A stretch of 11,575 nt of DNA. Origin: Caldithrix sp. (lineage in GTDB: Bacteria > Zhuqueibacterota > Zhuqueibacteria > Oceanimicrobiales > Oceanimicrobiaceae). Positions 6,069-11,575 of this stretch are shown piece after piece. Every line of letters starts with the position of its first letter. Positions within the stretch are counted from its first letter, which is position 1. Made by a program: the position numbers and the translations under genes. The notes beneath the pieces are model-generated. The model made no database searches. It was not told the DNA's origin and saw only the letters and a program-made list of their open reading frames with translations. The DNA is taken from assembly GCA_004357015.1 (NCBI GenBank), contig SMXE01000004.1, positions 1-11,575 of the forward strand, given 5' to 3'.

Positions 6069-9000
6069 ATGAACCAGCAATACACCGCACTAAAACGCCG
6101 CGTGCACGAAGTTTGCCGGCAGTGGAAAAAGCTTATCTTGTTGAAGGGCGGCGCGCAGGTGCTCATTTCCACCATCGTGGCTTTCATGCTCGCGTTCCTG
6201 CTGGACTCACTCTTTGACCTTGATACGGTGGTGCGGCTCGGTTTGCTGGCGGTGATTGTTGCTGCATTTTTAGTGACATTATACATTGAAATTATTCGTC
6301 CCTTCCTCAACGTGCCTACCGAAATCCGCATCGCGCGCTACCTCGAGGAGAAGCACCCGCACCTTGAAGATCGACTCGTCACCGCCATCGAACTGGGTGA
6401 CTCTGAAAACCCGCAGGTCTCACACAATATTCTCGAGAAGTTGCTGGACGATGCCAGATTTCATGTCGAACCACTAAACCTGCCACAGACCTTGCAAGCG
6501 AGAGGCGCGGTGGTCTGGAGTTCCGTGGCCCTGGTCGCAATGCTGTTCTTGACCGGCATGATTTTCTCAAACATGGACCAGTTTGGTTTCCGGATAAACC
6601 GCCTGTTCACGCCGTGGAAGTTTCCGACCATCAAGCCCAAGCCAGCACTGGTGGTCACACCCGGAAATGTTCGTGTGCCGCGCGGTTCCGCCCAGGAGAT
6701 CAATACAGAACTCACCGGATTTGAGGCAGAACAAATCACGCTTTACTATGCGAGTGACGATTCATCCTGGCACAAAGTTGACATGGACCGGACCGAGGCG
6801 GAAAACATTTTCGTGTATCATTTCTTTGACCTTGAGGTTGACACCCGGTACTATGTGAAAGCAGATGAGAAGCTGTCGGATATCTACCGGTTCACACTGT
6901 ACGATGCGCCGGAAATCACCCGGGTCGATTTGGCCTACAAGTTCCCGGAGTACACCGGACTAGAGCCAAAATGGGAGCGGGACACAGGCGACGTGTGGGC
7001 GCCGGTGGGAACGGTGGTGACAATTCGGGCGTTGGCGGACAAGGCCCTGCACTCGGCGAAAATCACGCTGGCAGCAGGCGCCAAACTCAAGACACGGATT
7101 TCGTCCGACTCGGTGATCACGGCGACGCTGACCGTGAAAGAGGATACGTACTACACGATTTCGATCACCGATACCGACCGACTATCCAACGATCCTGCGC
7201 CGGAGTACTACATCCATGCATTACCGGACGATCCGCCCACCCTGACCATGGAACGGCCGGGCAGAGACATAAAGGCGACCATGCTGGAGGAAGTCTCCGT
7301 GCATGTGCTGGTGCAAGATGATTACGGCTTGCCCGACGTCAAATTGAAATACGTAATCAATGGCTCTCTGGAGAAAGAGATCTCGCTCAAACTGCAGGAA
7401 AAACCGACGGCGGGAGCGTCAGCATACGGCGCCGACCCATTAAAAGAGTTTGCTTCTGCCTATCTATTCTATCTTGAAGAACTCAACGTCCAACCCGGCG
7501 ACTTCCTGAGCTATTACGCGGAAGCTTTCGATCCGTCATCGAACGATGGGGAAGTGGTGACCTCGGACATTTTCTTTGTGGAAGTTCGGCCGTTCGAGGC
7601 GGAATTTACCCGTCCGCTCTCCCAGGGCCAGATGGGCGGCGGCAACGGCATGGGGGCGCAGCTTTCCCAGACGCAGAAAGAGATCCTCGTGGCCACCTGG
7701 AAGACGCGCCAAAAAGCCAGCAAAGTGGAAGCGGACGAATTGGCCGGGGACATTCAGGTGTTGGTCGAAAGTCAGGAGAACTTGCTGGAAGTCACGCAAG
7801 GCACGCTTTTTCAGATCCAGCAGCGTTCAGTTTTTACCAGGGATTCGGGGAAGGACCTCGCCAAGTTTTATTCCGCTGCGGTGGAAGCCATGCAGCGTGC
7901 AGTGGACGAGCTGAAGAAACCCCAACTCACTGAGGCGCAAACGCCGCAGCGTGAGGCTTTGCGAAGTCTGTTGCAAGCCGAGGCGCAGATTAAGGAAATC
8001 CAGATTCAGCAGGCGCAAGGCCAGGGGCAAGGCTACAACGCCACGCTGGACGAGTTATCAGAGCTTTTCGAACAGGAAACGGATAAGCTCAACAACAAGT
8101 ACGAAACGTTGCGCGACCAACCTCAGCAACAAAAAGACCGGGAGATCAACGACGCCCTGGAAAAGGTGAAGGAACTTGCGAAACGCCAGCAACAATTCAA
8201 TCGGAGAATGCGCGACCTCGCCCGCGAGAATCTGAACCGGCAAGAAAAGAAACGCCGAATTGAAGAGCTGCGCCGGGAGCAGGAAGACATCCGTCGCGAA
8301 ACACAGGAACTTGCCCGCCAGATGCAGCAATCACAGCAGCAGAATTCGGGATTGCCGAGGCAAGTACAGGAAGATTTGCGGCGAGCGTCATCCGAGATGA
8401 ACAACGCGGCCCACAATTTGGGAAAGGACAATGCCGAGTTGGCGGCGGCAAAAGGCACACGCGCGCTCAAGAATCTCAATCGCCTGGAAGACATGTTGCG
8501 TCGAAGCCAAAAGGAGTCACTGCGCCGGCAGGTCGATGAGCTTGAGCAGCAATTTCAGCAGCTTGCGGACGGGCAGAAGCGGCTGACGCAACAAGTTCGC
8601 GATCTGGCGCAGAACAAAAATCCCCGGGAGGAGGGCATCGAAAGCGCTGTGCAAAAGCAGCAGAGTTTGGAAGATGGACTATCAAGGGCCGAAAGACAAC
8701 TGCAGTCTCTCTCCAGGCAGGCGCAAAGTTCAAAGAATCAGTCTGCGCGCGAAATCCGTGAATTGGCCCAAGAGTTGGGTCACTCAGAGCTGAAAGAAAA
8801 GATGGAGTCCGCGCTAAAACTGCTGCAGGAAAAGAAACTCAATTCGGCGCTGCAGGCGGAAAAAGACATCCTTGCCACACTGGAGCGCACGGGTGAGCAG
8901 CTTACGAAACTGCGCGGCGCGCTTGCCGAATCTGAAGATGAAAAACTCGACCTTGCGCTGAATCAGACGAGAAGGCTGCGCAAGAGTCTGGAAGAATTGC

Positions 9001-9488
9001 AACGGCACGCCGAAGAACTTTCGCGTGCGGGCCAAGGGCAGGCACGAACCGGGCAGACCGCACCCGGCCAGAGCGGCCAAATCCCGCAGTCCGGTCCGGG
9101 AGAGTCCAAGTCTACGCAGGAAAAGCTCAATCCTGAACAAATCGATTGGATGAACGAGGAATTGGCCCGGGGCCTGAACGATCTTGAATTCATCCAGCAA
9201 TCGCTGCAAAGTGACACAACGCTCAGCCAAGCGATGCAGCAGTTGAAGAAGAATCTGAACGGCGTGCTGAGAACGTTTACCGGCGGCGTCACTGAACGCA
9301 TGCAACTCATCGAAGAGCAGGTTCTGATTCCGCTCAAAGGTTTGGAAGCGGAACTGGCGCAGAAACTCGACCTGCTAAAAAGCAAAGAAAAGCTCTTCAT
9401 CGCACGTGAAGAGCAAATCCCGGCTGGCTACGAAGAGCTGGTGCAGAAATACTACGAGGCGCTTTCGAAAGCCGTGAACAAGGAATAA
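6069..9488 (+). CDS. Giant DUF4175-like membrane-anchored coiled-coil protein
   Basis: This 1139-residue protein has three predicted membrane helices near the N terminus (about 28-47, 56-76 and 147-166). Positive residues at the N terminus (KRR, KK) and an acidic short loop (DSLFDLD) suggest N-in topology. That would place a loop of about 70 residues (80-146) in the cytosol and the remaining roughly 970 residues outside the inner membrane. Residues about 190-510 are beta-rich and Ig-like, with TPGNVRVPRGSAQEI at about 197-211 and VLVQDDYGL at 413-421. From about 533 to 985 it is a long Q/E/R/K-rich coiled coil, broken by a Gly/Gln/Met-rich linker at 516-533. A second Gly/Gln/Pro-rich linker (987-1014) leads to a final helical region (1015-1139). 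The three-helix start plus long charged coil resembles DUF4175 proteins, but the match is by architecture. Translation initiation looks weak. It may be a spacer or scaffold in the envelope (inference). Confidence 0.8.
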   Translation: MNQQYTALKRRVHEVCRQWKKLILLKGGAQVLISTIVAFMLAFLLDSLFDLDTVVRLGLLAVIVAAFLVTLYIEIIRPFLNVPTEIRIARYLEEKHPHLEDRLVTAIELGDSENPQVSHNILEKLLDDARFHVEPLNLPQTLQARGAVVWSSVALVAMLFLTGMIFSNMDQFGFRINRLFTPWKFPTIKPKPALVVTPGNVRVPRGSAQEINTELTGFEAEQITLYYASDDSSWHKVDMDRTEAENIFVYHFFDLEVDTRYYVKADEKLSDIYRFTLYDAPEITRVDLAYKFPEYTGLEPKWERDTGDVWAPVGTVVTIRALADKALHSAKITLAAGAKLKTRISSDSVITATLTVKEDTYYTISITDTDRLSNDPAPEYYIHALPDDPPTLTMERPGRDIKATMLEEVSVHVLVQDDYGLPDVKLKYVINGSLEKEISLKLQEKPTAGASAYGADPLKEFASAYLFYLEELNVQPGDFLSYYAEAFDPSSNDGEVVTSDIFFVEVRPFEAEFTRPLSQGQMGGGNGMGAQLSQTQKEILVATWKTRQKASKVEADELAGDIQVLVESQENLLEVTQGTLFQIQQRSVFTRDSGKDLAKFYSAAVEAMQRAVDELKKPQLTEAQTPQREALRSLLQAEAQIKEIQIQQAQGQGQGYNATLDELSELFEQETDKLNNKYETLRDQPQQQKDREINDALEKVKELAKRQQQFNRRMRDLARENLNRQEKKRRIEELRREQEDIRRETQELARQMQQSQQQNSGLPRQVQEDLRRASSEMNNAAHNLGKDNAELAAAKGTRALKNLNRLEDMLRRSQKESLRRQVDELEQQFQQLADGQKRLTQQVRDLAQNKNPREEGIESAVQKQQSLEDGLSRAERQLQSLSRQAQSSKNQSAREIRELAQELGHSELKEKMESALKLLQEKKLNSALQAEKDILATLERTGEQLTKLRGALAESEDEKLDLALNQTRRLRKSLEELQRHAEELSRAGQGQARTGQTAPGQSGQIPQSGPGESKSTQEKLNPEQIDWMNEELARGLNDLEFIQQSLQSDTTLSQAMQQLKKNLNGVLRTFTGGVTERMQLIEEQVLIPLKGLEAELAQKLDLLKSKEKLFIAREEQIPAGYEELVQKYYEALSKAVNKE

Positions 9489-9499
9489 ACGATAAGCAA

Positions 9500-11575
9500 A
9501 TGTTCGAATTTTTATTCAAATACAGTCCCATTGTTTTTACCGAGGGGCGGATATCCTTCAACCTGCTACCGGCCATCGTCGTTCTTGTGCTCATGGCTGC
9601 GGGGTTTCTGGCTTGTCTCTGGGTCATCTACCGCAGGACCACGCTCGCTATCAATCTGCGTTTCAAGAGCATTCTCATCGGCCTGAAATTCATCGCCCTC
9701 GGCATTTTGCTGCTGCTGGTCTTCGAGCCTATCATCACCGTATCGACCGTGGTGCCGCGAAAAAGCTCAATCATCGTCATGGTGGACGACTCGAAGAGCA
9801 TGTCCATTCGCGATGTGGCGGACAAACGGTCCAGAAAAGACTTCGTGCAAGAACTTCTTGGAACGGCAGAAAGGCCGGGGCTGCTCGACGATCTGAAAAT
9901 AAATTTCAAGGTGCAGCTCTACCGATTTTCTTCTGATGTGGAACATCTCAAGGATGCTGCGGAGCTTTCGGCGGGAGGGGCCGCCACGGATCTTGCCACT
10001 GGGCTCAGTTTTGCAGATGAGTTGAGCCGCAAAAACATGGTCTCCGGGGTGGTGATTCTGACCGATGGCGTAAACAACGGCAACGGCGATCCGCTGCAAG
10101 CGGCCGCGCTGTTGAAAAACAAAAATGTGCCGGTTTTCATGGTCGGGATTGGCAGCGAAACCACCAGAGACATTGAACTCGCGAAAGTGTCGGTGAATCA
10201 TTCTGTCATCGAAAACTCTGTGGTGGAGCTCTCCGCACTGATAAAAAACAGAAACTTCGGCGACCGGACAGTTGAGCTGGAGCTGCGCGAGAACGGCGCC
10301 ATCGTCAAGAAGCAGATGGTTGCTTTGAAGGGCACCGCCACACGTGCCTTGTTGAAATTTTCACCCCAGCAGAAGGGGTTTGTCAGATACACGCTAAACG
10401 TTCTCGCAGATTCCAAAGAGGCTATTCAGGCAAACAACAGCAAAAGCTTCATCATCGACAACCGCAACAGGAAGGCACGGATTCTGTACATCGAGGGGTA
10501 CCCGCGCGCAGAACTAAAATTCTTGCGGCGGGCAGTGGACCAGGATCCCAGCGTGGATCTGGTTTCGTTGCTGCGTACCGGGCCGGACAAATTCTATCGT
10601 CAGGGCATCAGAAACCAGCGCGAGCTGCAGGAGGGCTACCCAGTCGCGAGACAAGACCTTTTTGAATACGACGCCATCATTTTTGGTAGTGTGGAACGCG
10701 AGTTTTTTACAGACAGCCAACTCGAAGCGACCGCCGATTTCGTGTCGCAGCGCGGCGGCGGCTTCATGATGCTCGGTGGCAGCCTGGCATTTGCACAAGG
10801 CGGATACTCAGGCAGCGTCATTGAGAAGGTGTTGCCGGTTGAACTGCCGTATCAGAACGGCGCCGCCCGATCCGTGGCAGCAACTTTCCGGGATAAGTAC
10901 AAGTTACTGCTCACGCACGACGGCTACCGCAGCCCCGTTCTGCAACTGGCGGCGGATGATGCAGAGAACCGGGCCATCTGGGATAGCCTGCCGGACCTTG
11001 AGGGGTACAATCCACTCGGACGCGCAAAGCCAGGCGCCACCATTCTGGCTGTTCATCCCCTGAGTGAGCCGAGCAACCCCAAGATCATCATCGCACAGCA
11101 GCGGTTTGGCCGCGGCCGGTCCATGGTCCTGGCGACCTCGAGCACCTGGCACTGGCAGATGGGCTTGCCGCACAAGGACCTGAGCCACGAACGCTTCTGG
11201 CGCCAAGTGCTGCGCTGGCTGGCGCTTTCCTCGCCCAGGCCAATTGAGGCCGGGACCGACAGCAAAACCTACATTCCAAACGAACAGGTGACACTAAAAG
11301 TGGATGTCCGCGATAGCTCTTTCACCACCATCGACGACGCGTCCATCAAAGCCCGTATTCGCAAACCCTCCGGCGCAACGGTGGAAGTGCCGTTCCGGTG
11401 GTCTTCGAACGGCAAAGTTGAATATCATGCAGCGTTTCATCCCGATGAAGAAGGGATGTATCTGGTGGAAGTAAACGCGTACTCGGCCGACGGAAAATTT
11501 CTTGGCAGGAGTGAGACCGCCTTTTTTGTGGAGGAATCTCGAGCAGAGTTTTCCAATGCACATCTTCAGTCCTCT
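9500..11575 (+). CDS. Membrane VWA / glutamine-amidotransferase-like protein, C-terminus cut by window end
   Basis: The frame is open from the ATG at 9500 to the last base, 692 codons with no stop. Two membrane helices lie at about 22-44 and 58-81. A VWA domain follows with a complete metal site: D96-D-S98-K-S100, T163 in AATDLATGL, and D189 in LTDG. After a beta-rich segment (about 205-325) comes an amidotransferase-like domain (about 328-580), with ILYIEGYPRAELKFL, YDAIIFGSVE (390-399), FVSQRGGGFMMLGG (about 414-427) and GRGRSMVLATSSTWHWQM (537-554). A second beta-sandwich (about 585-685, with YIPNEQVTLKVDV) ends at FFVEESRAEFSN. That ending is usually followed by a short tail and often a last helix, so perhaps 50-150 residues are missing. 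It repeats the plan of the protein at 3942-6017 but starts differently. The start follows the previous stop by 11 bases. Its AAGGA (9480-9484) is 15 bases from the ATG, longer than usual; no better in-frame start exists. Confidence 0.9.
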   Translation, partial: MFEFLFKYSPIVFTEGRISFNLLPAIVVLVLMAAGFLACLWVIYRRTTLAINLRFKSILIGLKFIALGILLLLVFEPIITVSTVVPRKSSIIVMVDDSKSMSIRDVADKRSRKDFVQELLGTAERPGLLDDLKINFKVQLYRFSSDVEHLKDAAELSAGGAATDLATGLSFADELSRKNMVSGVVILTDGVNNGNGDPLQAAALLKNKNVPVFMVGIGSETTRDIELAKVSVNHSVIENSVVELSALIKNRNFGDRTVELELRENGAIVKKQMVALKGTATRALLKFSPQQKGFVRYTLNVLADSKEAIQANNSKSFIIDNRNRKARILYIEGYPRAELKFLRRAVDQDPSVDLVSLLRTGPDKFYRQGIRNQRELQEGYPVARQDLFEYDAIIFGSVEREFFTDSQLEATADFVSQRGGGFMMLGGSLAFAQGGYSGSVIEKVLPVELPYQNGAARSVAATFRDKYKLLLTHDGYRSPVLQLAADDAENRAIWDSLPDLEGYNPLGRAKPGATILAVHPLSEPSNPKIIIAQQRFGRGRSMVLATSSTWHWQMGLPHKDLSHERFWRQVLRWLALSSPRPIEAGTDSKTYIPNEQVTLKVDVRDSSFTTIDDASIKARIRKPSGATVEVPFRWSSNGKVEYHAAFHPDEEGMYLVEVNAYSADGKFLGRSETAFFVEESRAEFSNAHLQSS

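Noticed and set aside
7600..9100. DNA-level tandem repeats in the coiled-coil gene
   Set aside because: The repeated CAG/CAA/GAA codons follow from a Gln/Glu-rich coil; no exact longer unit recurs.

Overview
The window is a single-strand, tightly packed gene cluster from a Gram-negative-type bacterium with moderate G+C content (roughly 50-55% by eye). All eight coding regions lie on the + strand. Six of the seven junctions are overlapping, short, or translationally coupled in style (ATGA at 374, TGATG at 1100, gaps of 15, 2, 51 and 11 bases); only the MoxR-DUF58 gap reaches 144 bases. This looks like one operon whose promoter lies upstream of the window and whose 3' end lies downstream. The gene set (twin DUF4159 proteins, MoxR, DUF58, BatA-like, a huge DUF4175-like coiled-coil protein, and a VWA/glutamine-amidotransferase-like membrane protein) is typical of the FCB superphylum and its candidate relatives (Calditrichota, KSB1, Gemmatimonadota and similar). 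That placement is inferred from gene content, not shown by a marker gene.

Layout: (1) 1-377, C-terminal end of a TPR protein that starts outside the window. (2) 374-1857, two tandem, diverged DUF4159 genes, each with a signal peptide. (3) 1873-2901, a MoxR-family AAA+ ATPase. (4) 2902-3045, a gap holding T-tracts and a degenerate repeat. (5) 3046-3939, a cytosolic DUF58 protein with an intact VWA metal site. (6) 3942-6017, a BatA-type membrane protein with VWA and amidotransferase-like domains. (7) 6018-6068, a short gap carrying three 8-base units of the same repeat type in the opposite orientation. (8) 6069-9488, a 1139-residue membrane-anchored protein with Ig-like regions and a very long coiled coil. 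(9) 9500-11575, a second membrane VWA/amidotransferase-like protein, cut by the window end.

How they may work together: MoxR ATPases are known to pair with VWA-domain proteins and are thought to act as chaperones or assembly factors for metal-dependent or multi-subunit complexes. Here one MoxR sits with three VWA proteins, all with complete MIDAS motifs: one cytosolic and two membrane-anchored. Around them are four proteins sharing a glycine-rich amidotransferase-like motif and one giant coiled-coil protein predicted to project into the periplasm. The likely product is an envelope-spanning machine or envelope-maintenance system run by a cytosolic AAA+ motor. Its substrate is not evident from the sequence, and to my knowledge no complete cluster of this make-up has an experimentally defined function.

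No tRNA, rRNA, CRISPR array, transposase, integrase or convincing terminator was seen.
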